Positions 6,987-13,434 of a stretch of DNA of 13,434 nt are shown here, piece by piece. The DNA lies in contig PXSL01000016.1 of NCBI GenBank assembly GCA_003022815.1, positions 1 to 13,434 of the forward strand, read 5' to 3'. The DNA is from Halobacteriales archaeon SW_5_68_122 (GTDB lineage: Archaea > Halobacteriota > Halobacteria > Halobacteriales > Haloarculaceae). The notes under the pieces are model-generated. The model had not been told where the DNA came from, searched no databases, and saw only the letters and a list, made by a program, of their open reading frames with translations. The position numbers were made by a program, and so were the translations under genes. How positions within the stretch are numbered: the first letter of the stretch is position 1; each line of letters starts with the position of its first letter.

Positions 6987-7424
6987 GTGACCGACACGTT
7001 CGAGGAACCGGTCGTGCTGTTCGACGGGGTGTGTACCCTCTGTGCCGGGTCGCTGCCGTGGCTGCTTCGGATGGACCGCCGCGACAGGCTCCGGTTCGGG
7101 ACGCTCCAATCCGAGCGGGCCGCAGAACTGCTGGTTTCCTGTGGACTCTCCGCGGATTACGACGAGAGCATGATCGTCATCGACGACGGGACGGCCCACA
7201 CGGAGTCCGACGCGGTCGTCCGGCTGGCGTGGCTGCTCGGGTTCCCGTGGGCGATAGGTGCCGTCGCCGCTCTTGTCCCGAGTTCCCTCCGGGACCGACT
7301 CTATCGGTGGATTGCGAACAACCGGTACGACTGGTTCGGGAAGCGCGACACCTGTCTCTCCCCGGACGAGGAGCTACGGGCCCAGTTCATCGACAACGGC
7401 GTCGCACCTGACGGCAGCGATTGA
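6987..7424 (+). CDS. DCC-family (DUF393) thiol-disulfide protein
   Basis: This 145-residue protein has the motif that names the DCC family, FDGVCTLC (Asp13, Cys16, Cys19), right after a short N-terminal strand, as in thioredoxin-like folds. The middle contains FGTLQSERAA, common in the family, and the C-terminal half has SDAVVRLAWLLGFPW and YRWIANNRYDWFGKRDTC. A GTG at 6987 places the CxxC at the usual distance from the start; no ATG fits better. The family is predicted to be thiol-disulfide oxidoreductases, with few members tested. The gene stands between rpl11 and rpl1 with its own upstream AT-rich site, so it is likely transcribed separately rather than being part of the ribosomal operon. 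Confidence 0.9.
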   Translation: MTDTFEEPVVLFDGVCTLCAGSLPWLLRMDRRDRLRFGTLQSERAAELLVSCGLSADYDESMIVIDDGTAHTESDAVVRLAWLLGFPWAIGAVAALVPSSLRDRLYRWIANNRYDWFGKRDTCLSPDEELRAQFIDNGVAPDGSD

Positions 7425-7470
7425 CCGAGCCGTCGACCCCTGGCAAACGGCGTCGTGGCGGTTCGACGCG

Positions 7471-7477
7471 CTTAAGT
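7471..7477 (+). promoter_or_regulatory. TATA box of the rpl1-rpl10-rpl12 operon
   Basis: The palindromic cttaagt predicts a start near 7497-7500, hence an untranslated leader of about 65 bases. From memory, the equivalent Halobacterium operon has a leader of similar length. Confidence 0.6.
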
Positions 7478-7503
7478 ACGTCATCCTCCTCGCTCGAAAC
7501 GAG

Positions 7504-7560
7504 ACAGGCTACGCCTGTTTCACACCGTAGGAGCCCTCGTGGCAACAACTACGGAGGTGA
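7504..7560 (+). promoter_or_regulatory. Probable L1-binding autoregulatory leader
   Basis: Two hairpins lie in the leader: acaggc/gcctgt (7504-7509/7513-7518) and ccgtag/ctacgg (7525-7530/7549-7554). Inside the second are an asymmetric GA/AACAA internal loop and an inner gcc/ggc stem. Haloarchaeal L1 is known to repress its own operon by binding a leader mimic of its 23S rRNA site, and the second hairpin has that kind of layout. The last two bases of its 3' arm are the first two of the Shine-Dalgarno sequence ggaggtga (7553-7560), 3 bases before ATG 7564. L1 binding would therefore hide the ribosome site. Confidence 0.6.
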
Positions 7561-7563
7561 ACG

Positions 7564-8202
7564 ATGGCAGATTCGATAGAGGACGCAGTATCTCGCGCAC
7601 TAGAGGAGGCCCCCGAGCGGAACTTCAGTGAGACGGTGGACCTCGCTATCAACCTGCGCGATCTAGATTTAGACGACCCCAACAACCGGGTGGACGAGAG
7701 CATCGTCCTACCGTCGGGTACGGGCCAGGACACGCGCATCGTCGTCTTCGCCGAGGGCGAGACCGCCCTCCGTGCGGAGGACGTCGCGGACGAGGTGCTC
7801 GACGGCGACGACCTCGAGGACCTCGACGACGACGATGACGCGGCGAAGGACCTCGCCGACGACACGGACTTCTTCATTGCGGAGGCCAACATGATGCAGG
7901 ACATCGGCCGGTACCTCGGGACCGTGCTCGGTCCCCGGGGGAAGATGCCGACGCCGCTACAGCCCGACGACGACGTCGTCGAGACGGTCAGCCGGATGAA
8001 GAACACCGTCCAGGTGCGCTCCCGCGACCGGCGGACGTTCCACACCCGCGTGGGCGCTGAGGACATGTCGGCCGACGACATCTCGGACAACATCGACGTC
8101 ATCATGCGTCGGCTGTTCACGGACCTCGAGAAGGGCCCGCAGAACATCGACGCGGTGTACGTCAAGACGACAATGGGTCCGGCCGTGGAGGTGCCCGCAT
8201 GA
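7564..8202 (+). CDS. rpl1: Ribosomal protein uL1
   Basis: This 212-residue protein is archaeal uL1, which binds 23S rRNA at the L1 stalk and helps release E-site tRNA. The diagnostic segment [14 protein letters not shown] is near residues 122-135, and the N-terminal helix has the usual [17 protein letters not shown] very acidic stretch ([19 protein letters not shown]) marks halophilic adaptation. It is the first gene of the operon, with a full Shine-Dalgarno sequence, and it overlaps rpl10 by four bases (ATGA), which implies translational coupling. By family knowledge it also represses the operon through the leader hairpin upstream. Length and motifs are normal. Confidence 0.97.
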   Translation: MADSIEDAVSRALEEAPERNFSETVDLAINLRDLDLDDPNNRVDESIVLPSGTGQDTRIVVFAEGETALRAEDVADEVLDGDDLEDLDDDDDAAKDLADDTDFFIAEANMMQDIGRYLGTVLGPRGKMPTPLQPDDDVVETVSRMKNTVQVRSRDRRTFHTRVGAEDMSADDISDNIDVIMRRLFTDLEKGPQNIDAVYVKTTMGPAVEVPA

Positions 8203-9248
8203 GCGCCGAATCCGAGCGCAAGACCGAGACGATTCCCCAGTGGAAGCGCGAGGAGGTCGACGACGTCGTCGAGTTCCTCGAGCGGTACGACTCCATCGGG
8301 GTCGTCGACGTCACGGGCATCCCGAGCCGACAGCTCCAAGACATGCGGCGCGAGCTGTACGGCACCGCCGCCCTGCGCATCTCCCGGAACACGCTCATCC
8401 AGCGCGCCCTCGATGAGGTCGAGGGCCTGAAGGACCTCGTCGAGCACGTCTCCGGGCAGGTCGGCCTCATCGGCACGAACGACAACCCCTTCGGGCTGTA
8501 CCAGCAGTTGGAGGCCTCGAAGACGCCGGCGCCCATCAACGCGGGCGAGGTTGCCCCGAACGACATCGTCATTCCGGAGGGTGACACCGGCGTCGACCCC
8601 GGGCCGTTCGTCGGCGACCTGCAGTCGGTCGGCGCCAACGCCCGCATCGAGGGCGGCTCCATCAAGGTCGTCGAGGACTCCACCGTCCTCGAGACCGGCG
8701 AGGAGGTCTCGGCCGACCTCGCGAACGTGCTGGGCGAGCTCGGCATCGAGCCAAAGGAGGTCGGCCTGGACCTCCGAAGCGTGTTCTCGGAGGGCGTGCT
8801 GTTCGCCCCCGAAGAGCTGGACATCGACATCGATGCCTACCGCGCGGACGTCGAGTCCGCCGCGGCCGGGGCCCGGAACCTCGCTCTCAACGCCGGGTAC
8901 CCGACGGCGGGGACGGCGCCCTCGCTGCTCGCGGAGGCCGCTGGCGACGCCAAGGCGGTCGGCGTCTCGGCGGCCGTCGAGAGCCCCGACCTGGCCGACG
9001 ACCTGGTCTCGAAGGCCGACGCCCAGGTGCGCGCGCTGGCGGCGGCCATCGACGACGAGGAGGCCCTTCCCGAGGAACTCCGCGACGTCGAGGCCCCGGC
9101 CGGCGCCGAGGCCGAGCCGGAGCCCGAGGCCGACGAGGGCGACGACGAGGAATCGAGCGACGAAGAACCTACCGAGGAAACCGCCGACGACGCCGACGAC
9201 GAAGACGGCGGCGACGGCGGCGACGCCCTCGGCGACATGTTCGGGTGA
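8199..9248 (+). CDS. rpl10: Ribosomal protein uL10 (P0 stalk base)
   Basis: This 349-residue protein is the archaeal uL10/P0 that anchors the L12 stalk on 23S rRNA near uL11. The N-terminal rRNA-binding domain (about 1-105) contains [18 protein letters not shown] and [13 protein letters not shown]. The archaeal insert domain follows, then the helical spine that holds L12 dimers (about 215-285), and a long Asp/Glu-rich tail ending [10 protein letters not shown], like the end of L12, which contacts translation GTPases. The start is set by ggaggtg at 8187-8193, inside the end of rpl1, five bases before the ATG. The 6-base gap to rpl12 shows one operon. All regions expected of the family are present. 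Confidence 0.97.
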   Translation: MSAESERKTETIPQWKREEVDDVVEFLERYDSIGVVDVTGIPSRQLQDMRRELYGTAALRISRNTLIQRALDEVEGLKDLVEHVSGQVGLIGTNDNPFGLYQQLEASKTPAPINAGEVAPNDIVIPEGDTGVDPGPFVGDLQSVGANARIEGGSIKVVEDSTVLETGEEVSADLANVLGELGIEPKEVGLDLRSVFSEGVLFAPEELDIDIDAYRADVESAAAGARNLALNAGYPTAGTAPSLLAEAAGDAKAVGVSAAVESPDLADDLVSKADAQVRALAAAIDDEEALPEELRDVEAPAGAEAEPEPEADEGDDEESSDEEPTEETADDADDEDGGDGGDALGDMFG

Positions 9249-9254
9249 CCACCA

Positions 9255-9605
9255 ATGGAATACGTTTACGCAGCACTCATCCTGCACGAGACCGACGAAG
9301 AGATCAACGAAACAAACCTGACGGACGTCCTTGAGGCGGCCGGCGTCGATGTCGAGGAGTCCCGCGTCAAGGCGCTCGTCGCCGCGCTGGAGGACGTCGA
9401 CGTCGAGGAGGCCATCGACACGGCCGCCGCGGTCCCCGCCGGCGGCGGCGGTGGCGGCGGTACCGCGGCCGGCGCGGCCGAGGCCGAAGAGGAGGAGGCC
9501 GAGGAGGCCGACGAAGAGGCCGACGACGAGGAAGCGGAAGCCGACGACAGCGACGACGACGAGGGCGGCGACGGCGGCGAAGGCCTCGGCGAACTGTTCG
9601 GCTGA
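9255..9605 (+). CDS. rpl12: Ribosomal protein L12/P1
   Basis: This 116-residue protein is the archaeal stalk protein P1 (called L12), unrelated in fold to bacterial bL12. It begins [19 protein letters not shown], the dimerisation and uL10-binding domain (about 1-58), followed by a Gly/Ala-rich hinge with seven Gly in a row and an acidic tail ending [10 protein letters not shown], which recruits elongation factors. It is last in the operon, six bases after rpl10. The tail matches the end of uL10 (GDALGDMFG), as is usual in archaea. Confidence 0.97.
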   Translation: MEYVYAALILHETDEEINETNLTDVLEAAGVDVEESRVKALVAALEDVDVEEAIDTAAAVPAGGGGGGGTAAGAAEAEEEEAEEADEEADDEEAEADDSDDDEGGDGGEGLGELFG

Positions 9606-9617
9606 CGACGACACATC

Positions 9618-9632
9618 TTCCTCGTTTCTTTT
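9618..9632 (+). terminator. T-rich terminator after rpl12
   Basis: The tract ttcctcgtttctttt ends about 27 bases after the rpl12 stop and is the only T-rich run before the next coding remnant. It is a plausible archaeal end site, weaker than an unbroken T run. Confidence 0.45.
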
Positions 9633-9675
9633 GCGGGCCGAGAGCGACGGCTCCACGCAGGCGGCGGGCCCCACG

Positions 9676-9972
9676 ATGCGACTCTCGACCTGCCCGTGGA
9701 CGATGACCGACGGCGAGGACTTCCTGCTCGGACGCCCCGGGGGGTACGACTCGGTGACGGTCGAACGGGCTTCTCGGGCCGCGGCTTCGACTTCGTCAGC
9801 GCCCTCAGGGAGATGCTCGCGGACCTGACCGTCGACGGCGAGACGGCCCACGAGGTCGGCTTCCTGGACGTGGAGCCGGGTAACGTAACCGGGACGCCGT
9901 CGACGACCGCCACCATGGGCGGCCCGACCCGGAGGTTCAAGTACGATACCGGGGGCAACTTTCCTCCGACGG
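9676..9972 (+). pseudogene. Broken unrecognised gene downstream of rpl12
   Basis: Two adjoining stretches have haloarchaeal codon use but lie in different frames. The first, from ATG 9676, reads MRLSTCPWTMTDGEDFLLG and on to GGYDSVTVE (about 9769). The second, from about 9773, reads GFSGRGFDFVSALREMLADL, then TAHEVGFLDVEPGNVTGTPS and ends near TRRFKYDTGGNFPP (about 9966). The change corresponds to one lost base. The second frame has no stop before the permease gene begins and runs to 10253 as an Arg-rich shadow, so the 3' end is also missing or altered. I recognise no family; the second part looks like a small soluble domain. An AT-rich gtacgata near 9941-9948 may be the promoter of the permease gene. 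Confidence 0.45.
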
Positions 9973-11184
9973 ATGCTCGGAGCCGGCACCCTCCTCGCAT
10001 TCGCCTTCGTCGCCGGAGGCATCGCTCTCGGGACGGCAAGCGGCCTGCTGCCGGGCCTGCACGCCAACAACATGGCGTTCCTCCTGGCCGGGGTCGCTCC
10101 CTCGGTCCCGGGACCGCCGCTGTACATTGCGATGGCGATGCTGTCGGCGGGCGTCGTCCACACGTTCCTGGACGTCGTGCCGTCACTCGCGCTCGGCGTC
10201 CCGGACGCCTCGATGGCGGCTGTCGCGCTTCCGGGACACCGACTGGTGCTTGAGGGCCGCGGCCGGGAGGCGCTGCGGCTCTCGGCGCTCGGCAGCGGCG
10301 GCGCCGTCCTCCTTGCGGTGCCGCTGGCCGTGCCCGTGACCCGGCTGATGGTCGCCGCGTGGCCGGCGATACGGGCGAACCTCGGGGTGATTCTCCTCTG
10401 CATCGCGGCGCTACTCGTGCTCACCGAGGGGACACCCTCCTCGATGCTCGGGGCCATCATCTCGCTGGTTGCGAGCGGGCTGCTCGGGGTCGCGGCGCTC
10501 GACCTCGACCCGGAGGCGCCGCTCTCGGCCGGCGGAATGCTCGCGCCGCTGTTCGCCGGCCTGTTCGGGGCGCCGGTGCTCGTCGACGCCATCGGCGGCG
10601 GTGGCATTCCCTCCCAAGGCGACACGGCCGTCGCCGTCTCGAGACCGGAACTCGCGGGACTGACCGGCGTCGGCGCCGTCGCCGGCGCCGTCGTCGGCTA
10701 CGTGCCCGCTGTCTCGAGCGCCATCGCCGCGACCGGAGCCCTGTTCGCCGTTCCCGGCCGGTACGGGGCCAGGGGGTTCGTCGTCGCCACCTCCGGCGTC
10801 AACACCTCGAACGCGATCTTCGCGTTGTTCGCGCTGATCGCGCTCGGGTCCCCCCGGACAGGCGTCCTGATGGCCGTCAGCTCGGTCGGGGCGCCGCTGT
10901 CGCTGCCGCACCTGCTCGCGGCCGCCGCGCTCGCCGCGGCCGCCGGCTTCCTGCTCGTAGTCACGGTCGGCGACCGGTATCTCGCCGCCGTCGGCCGGGT
11001 CGACGCGACGCTGCTGTCGGTCGGCATCCTCGCGGGACTGGCCGCCCTATCGTACCTGTTCGCCGGGCCATCGGGTGTCGTCGCGTACCTTGCGGCGGGG
11101 GTAGTCGGCCTCGTCCCCGCCCGGTTCCGCGCCCGTCGCGCCGCCCTGATGGGGGTGCTGTTCGGGCCGCTACTCATTGGCTAA
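9973..11184 (+). CDS. TctA/DUF112-type membrane permease
   Basis: This 403-residue, Ala/Gly/Leu-rich protein has roughly ten or more membrane segments. Features of the TctA (DUF112) family are seen: GLLPGLHANN at residues 24-33 in the first helical hairpin, a matching second-half segment GYVPAVSSAIAA, and the small-residue-rich loops PSLALGVPDAS and GGGGIPSQGDTA. In bacteria TctA is the large membrane subunit of tripartite tricarboxylate carriers and works with TctB and a periplasmic TctC. Neither partner is nearby, and archaeal members are usually shorter stand-alone proteins, so the substrate should not be called citrate without testing. ATG 9973 is leaderless-like. The stop is TAA at 11182-11184. 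Confidence 0.88.
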   Translation: MLGAGTLLAFAFVAGGIALGTASGLLPGLHANNMAFLLAGVAPSVPGPPLYIAMAMLSAGVVHTFLDVVPSLALGVPDASMAAVALPGHRLVLEGRGREALRLSALGSGGAVLLAVPLAVPVTRLMVAAWPAIRANLGVILLCIAALLVLTEGTPSSMLGAIISLVASGLLGVAALDLDPEAPLSAGGMLAPLFAGLFGAPVLVDAIGGGGIPSQGDTAVAVSRPELAGLTGVGAVAGAVVGYVPAVSSAIAATGALFAVPGRYGARGFVVATSGVNTSNAIFALFALIALGSPRTGVLMAVSSVGAPLSLPHLLAAAALAAAAGFLLVVTVGDRYLAAVGRVDATLLSVGILAGLAALSYLFAGPSGVVAYLAAGVVGLVPARFRARRAALMGVLFGPLLIG

Positions 11185-11268
11185 TCGGACGGGACGGTCG
11201 ACGCCGGCGAGCAGGCGGCCGACGTCGCCGCGTTCGTCGATGTCGGAGGGGGACGGGCCGCCGTTCAT
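11170..11268 (-). CDS. Possible short ORF or gene remnant
   Basis: Read on the minus strand, ATG at 11268 opens 32 codons (MNGGPSPSDIDERGDVGRLL… to VRLANE) ending at the complement of cta 11170-11172. The frame continues open upstream to about 11298. Codon use and residue mix look natural, like the C-terminus of a cytosolic protein, but the region overlaps the start of the degraded plus-strand gene and the end of the permease gene. I cannot tell whether either reading is real. Confidence 0.2.
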   Translation of the reverse strand: MNGGPSPSDIDERGDVGRLLAGVDRPVRLANE

Positions 11269-11713
11269 GGAGACCACCGCCGCCTCGAGTACGAGTCAGC
11301 ACCGGAGCCGGCGGACCGCGACGCTGAACTGGGAGGGGGAGCCGCCGGACCCCTGGCGCTTCGGCTATCCGGCCGCGACGAGTTCTCGAAGAGCGCGCGC
11401 TCCAGCCGGAACTCCGGAGCGCGGCGAACGCCGACCCGGGGCTGTGCTCGACGCCCTCGTACTATCTCGATGCGGAGGTGGTCACCGCGACCGACCGCTG
11501 TGTGGCGATTCGAGTCGACGGCGACCTCGCGGGGCCGGTGACGGGCGCCGCGACGCTGCCGCTGTCGACCTGTGCCGGCGCGCGTTGAGAACGCCGAGGT
11601 AGCGTGGCGGCAACGCTCAGGACGTCCGGGTCGCCTTTGAGGTTCCGGCCGGCGGAACGCTGGAGATGACGGCCCGCTGCGTCTCGAACAAGGGAGTTTC
11701 GCCGAACCGTTAA
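11241..11713 (+). pseudogene. Degraded unrecognised gene with several frameshifts
   Basis: No single frame covers this region, but successive pieces in different frames look coding. The first reads MSEGDGPPFMETTAASS and continues to TLNWEGEPPDPWRFGYPAAT (from ATG 11240/11241 to about 11385). The second, in another frame, reads LEERALQPELRSAANADPGL, CSTPSYYLDAEVV, RCVAIRVDGDL and LPLSTCAGAR to a stop at 11586-11588. The third reads NAQDVRVAFEVPAGGTLEMT then ARCVSNKGVSPNR and ends at TAA 11711-11713. At least two frame changes are needed. Cysteines and alternating hydrophobic residues suggest an extracytoplasmic beta-rich domain, but no signal peptide is visible and I recognise no family. Confidence 0.5.
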
Positions 11714-11725
11714 TCCCTCGTTAAA

Positions 11726-11755
11726 GGCTTCTTCAGGCTTTCTTACGGTGTTCTT
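11726..11755 (+). repeat. Three 10-base T-rich repeats upstream of padR
   Basis: Three head-to-tail units, ggcttcttca, ggctttctta and cggtgttctt, are spaced by exactly one helical turn. They lie 20-50 bases upstream of the TATA box of the regulator gene. They could be an operator, or just a pyrimidine-rich terminator for the degraded gene before them. Confidence 0.35.
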
Positions 11756-11773
11756 CGCCCGATTCCCTCCGGG

Positions 11774-11783
11774 TTATTTATAC
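11774..11783 (+). promoter_or_regulatory. TATA box of the PadR regulator gene
   Basis: The sequence ttatttatac, preceded by ggg, predicts a start near 11805 and a leader of about 28 bases. The leader contains ggggtga (11819-11825), a near-match to the Shine-Dalgarno sequence, about 7 bases before ATG 11833. Confidence 0.6.
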
Positions 11784-11832
11784 TCGATGAGGATACAGTA
11801 CGGGGTATGCACAGCCAAGGGGTGACGGGTAA

Positions 11833-12330
11833 ATGAGCTATCAGACCGAGGGCGAGAGCCGAGGGCCGTCCGTCGAGACGCTGATCGGACAGTTGCGGAC
11901 CAACACGACGGCCGAGGCCGACACGGAAGACGACCCGGCGGCCGAGACGGCGGCCCTCGTCGCGGAGACCGCCGGCGCACTCTACGACGAGAAGGCCCTC
12001 GACATCGACGACGGCTTGGTGAAGGAGTCGCTTCCCGAACTGTTCATGTTGCTCGTCGGCCTCCGCGAAAGCGACACCCATGGCAAGGGCGTCATGAAGG
12101 ACATAAACCGGTTCTTCGGGACGCGGCTCAGCCCCGGGACTGTCTACCCGACGCTGCACGAACTGGACGAGGAGGGGGTCCTCGAGATGCGGGAACTCGT
12201 CCGGACGAAGGAGTACTTCGTCAATGACGAGGCGGCCGTCGAGGAGCGCCTCGAGGCGGCGATGAAGCAGCACCTGACGCTCGGGTTCGTCTTCCAGCGG
12301 GCTCTCGAGGAACTCGAACAGCAGGAGTAG
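11833..12330 (+). CDS. PadR-family transcriptional regulator
   Basis: This 165-residue protein has an acidic N-terminal extension (1-62) and a PadR-type winged helix (about 65-131). It contains LPELFMLLVGLRES, the recognition region HGKGVMKDINRFFG, SPGTVYPTLHELDEEG (the PadR signature YPxLxxLExxG) and a wing ending in KEYFVND. The last 33 residues form a charged helix (VEERLEAAMKQHL… to LEELEQQE), which in the family makes the dimer. PadR proteins usually repress a nearby gene or themselves; the effector cannot be read from sequence. The N-terminal extension is longer than in small bacterial PadR proteins but is seen in haloarchaeal ones. It is convergent with the trehalose glycosyltransferase, with 136 bases between the stops; I see no gene in that gap. 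Confidence 0.9.
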   Translation: MSYQTEGESRGPSVETLIGQLRTNTTAEADTEDDPAAETAALVAETAGALYDEKALDIDDGLVKESLPELFMLLVGLRESDTHGKGVMKDINRFFGTRLSPGTVYPTLHELDEEGVLEMRELVRTKEYFVNDEAAVEERLEAAMKQHLTLGFVFQRALEELEQQE

Positions 12331-12466
12331 CGGCCATGGGGGATGCACTGACGCGCGCCGCGGCGGTGCGGTTTTCCGGCCGAGCGGGACGACGGCAAGC
12401 AACAGCACTTGTTCGACGGGACGACGCGGCGCCACGGCGGGCCCGGGTGGAATCGGCCGGCGACCC

Positions 12467-13434
12467 TCACCGCTCGGTGGCCTGCGAGAACACCCCAAGG
12501 TAGTCTAACAGCAGTCGCGGCGTGAGGAACCGCTCGCGGACCCGCTGGCGGCCACGGGAGCCGAACTGTCGGCGCATCGCGTCGTCCGAGAGCAGTTCGG
12601 TAATGCTGTCGGCAGTCGTGTCGACGTCTGCCGGGTCGTCTAGGAAGCCGTTGACGCCGTCCTCGACCTGCAACGGGATGCCGCCGACGTCGGTCCCGAC
12701 GACCGGCGTCTCCTTCCACAGCGCCTCCGAAACGGTCAGCGCAAAGCCCTCTCGGAGCGACTTCTGGAGCACCACGTCGGCGCCCCGCTGGATGGCGTTG
12801 ATGCCGGCGTCGGGGAGGTCCGTCAGGAGGTGAACGTCCGAGTCGTCATCGGTGGCGGCCTCGACCTTCCGATACACCTCCTTCCCCTGGGGGTCGTCGT
12901 CCGGCATCGCTCCGACCAGGGTGAGCTGGGCCTCGGGGACGGACGCCGTCGCCTCGCGGTAGGCCTCGACGACCCCGAGCGGGTCCTTCCAGGGGTCGAA
13001 CCGCGAGACCTGGGCGACGAGCGGCCGGTCGGCATCGAAGGGGTACCGGTCGAGGTCGGCGGCGGCGGCGGCCTCGCCCGAGAGTTCCGCGAGCGGGCGG
13101 TTCTTCTCCGCCAGCGGGTCGATGGCGGGGTGGACAACGTCCGTCTCGACGCCCTCGACTCCGGCGGCGTACTCCGGGAGGGTGAAGATTGCGCGGTCGA
13201 TGGGGTCGAGGTACGAGGTCACGAACTCGAGGTACGGCGTCGTCGCGTCCGTCAGGTCAATGTGACATCGCCAGACCAGCGCAGTCTCCGGAAACCGCTC
13301 GGCCAGCGCCGGCGCCATCCCCAGTGACTGGGGGTCGTGCAGCACGACGGCGTCGTAGCCGGGCAGGTCGGCCTCGGCGTTCGCCTCGGTCACCGACCGG
13401 TAGGTGTCCCGCATCGAGTCGGTCAGTTCGCCGG
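12467..13434 (-). CDS. treT: TreT-like trehalose glycosyltransferase, C-terminal part
   Basis: The frame is open to the right edge (…ELTDSMRDTYRS), so the true start is outside the window; compared with TreT proteins of about 400 residues, roughly 80-100 are missing. The retained part is GT-B fold, family GT4. It has VVLHDPQSLG, the TreT-type segment VWRCHIDLT, VSRFDPWKDPLGV at the start of the nucleotide-binding domain, and the EX7E motif in LREGFALTVSEALWKE (the two Glu lie eight apart), followed by PVVGTDVGGIPLQ. TreT makes trehalose reversibly from a nucleotide sugar and glucose; trehalose is a compatible solute and carbon store. The substrate is inferred from similarity only; other GT4 roles remain possible. 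The stop is 136 bases from the regulator's stop. Confidence 0.87.
   Translation of the reverse strand, partial: GELTDSMRDTYRSVTEANAEADLPGYDAVVLHDPQSLGMAPALAERFPETALVWRCHIDLTDATTPYLEFVTSYLDPIDRAIFTLPEYAAGVEGVETDVVHPAIDPLAEKNRPLAELSGEAAAAADLDRYPFDADRPLVAQVSRFDPWKDPLGVVEAYREATASVPEAQLTLVGAMPDDDPQGKEVYRKVEAATDDDSDVHLLTDLPDAGINAIQRGADVVLQKSLREGFALTVSEALWKETPVVGTDVGGIPLQVEDGVNGFLDDPADVDTTADSITELLSDDAMRRQFGSRGRQRVRERFLTPRLLLDYLGVFSQATER

Noticed and set aside
9696..10253. 185-residue frame joining the broken gene to the permease region
   Set aside because: Beyond about 9970 it becomes an Arg-rich shadow of the permease gene.
7509..10625. 1038-residue open frame antisense to rpl1-rpl10-rpl12
   Set aside because: It is Arg/Ser/Val-rich and follows from the GC-rich third positions of the acidic ribosomal genes. 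The plus strand holds three unmistakable ribosomal proteins.
1..13434. tRNA genes
   Set aside because: I looked for GTTCRANYC-type T-arms next to acceptor stems and found none that fold.

Overview
The window is chromosomal DNA from a haloarchaeon (class Halobacteria). It has high GC, strongly acidic proteins, two Tat-dependent lipoproteins (twin arginine followed by a GC lipobox), TATA-like boxes about 25-30 bases ahead of leaderless starts, and the archaeal ribosomal genes uL11, uL1, uL10 and L12/P1. I cannot fix the genus from sequence alone.

Layout. Bases 1-323 hold possible minus-strand promoter elements and perhaps the first codons of a gene leaving the window. Bases 324-1076 (minus) encode a double-domain glyoxalase-like VOC protein. 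Bases 1171-3861 hold two related Tat lipoproteins of unknown function on either side of a minus-strand membrane protein; the first lipoprotein is broken by a frameshift beside a missing segment. A DRG-family GTPase (minus, 3886-4998) and two tiny genes (5093-5257, 5322-5522) follow. Bases about 5540-6056 look like a gene-less IS200/IS605-type element, with hairpins at both ends and more inside, sitting just upstream of the rpl11 promoter.

The ribosomal block starts at 6111. rpl11 is broken: about 22 codons containing the conserved GPPLGPELGP segment are missing and the frame is lost. Its last codons and poly-T terminator are repeated in four units of about 75 bases. A DCC-family thiol protein lies between it and an intact rpl1-rpl10-rpl12 operon. 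That operon has an untranslated leader with a probable L1-binding hairpin whose 3' strand overlaps the Shine-Dalgarno sequence.

Downstream are a broken unrecognised gene (9676-9972), a TctA/DUF112-type permease, a heavily frameshifted unrecognised gene (about 11241-11713), a PadR-type regulator, and the C-terminal part of a TreT-like trehalose glycosyltransferase running off the right edge on the minus strand.

The strongest points for follow-up are the damaged rpl11 with its amplified 3' end, the IS605-like element with structured-RNA character next to it, and the four broken genes in 13 kb. The last may be real decay or an assembly problem and should be tested first.
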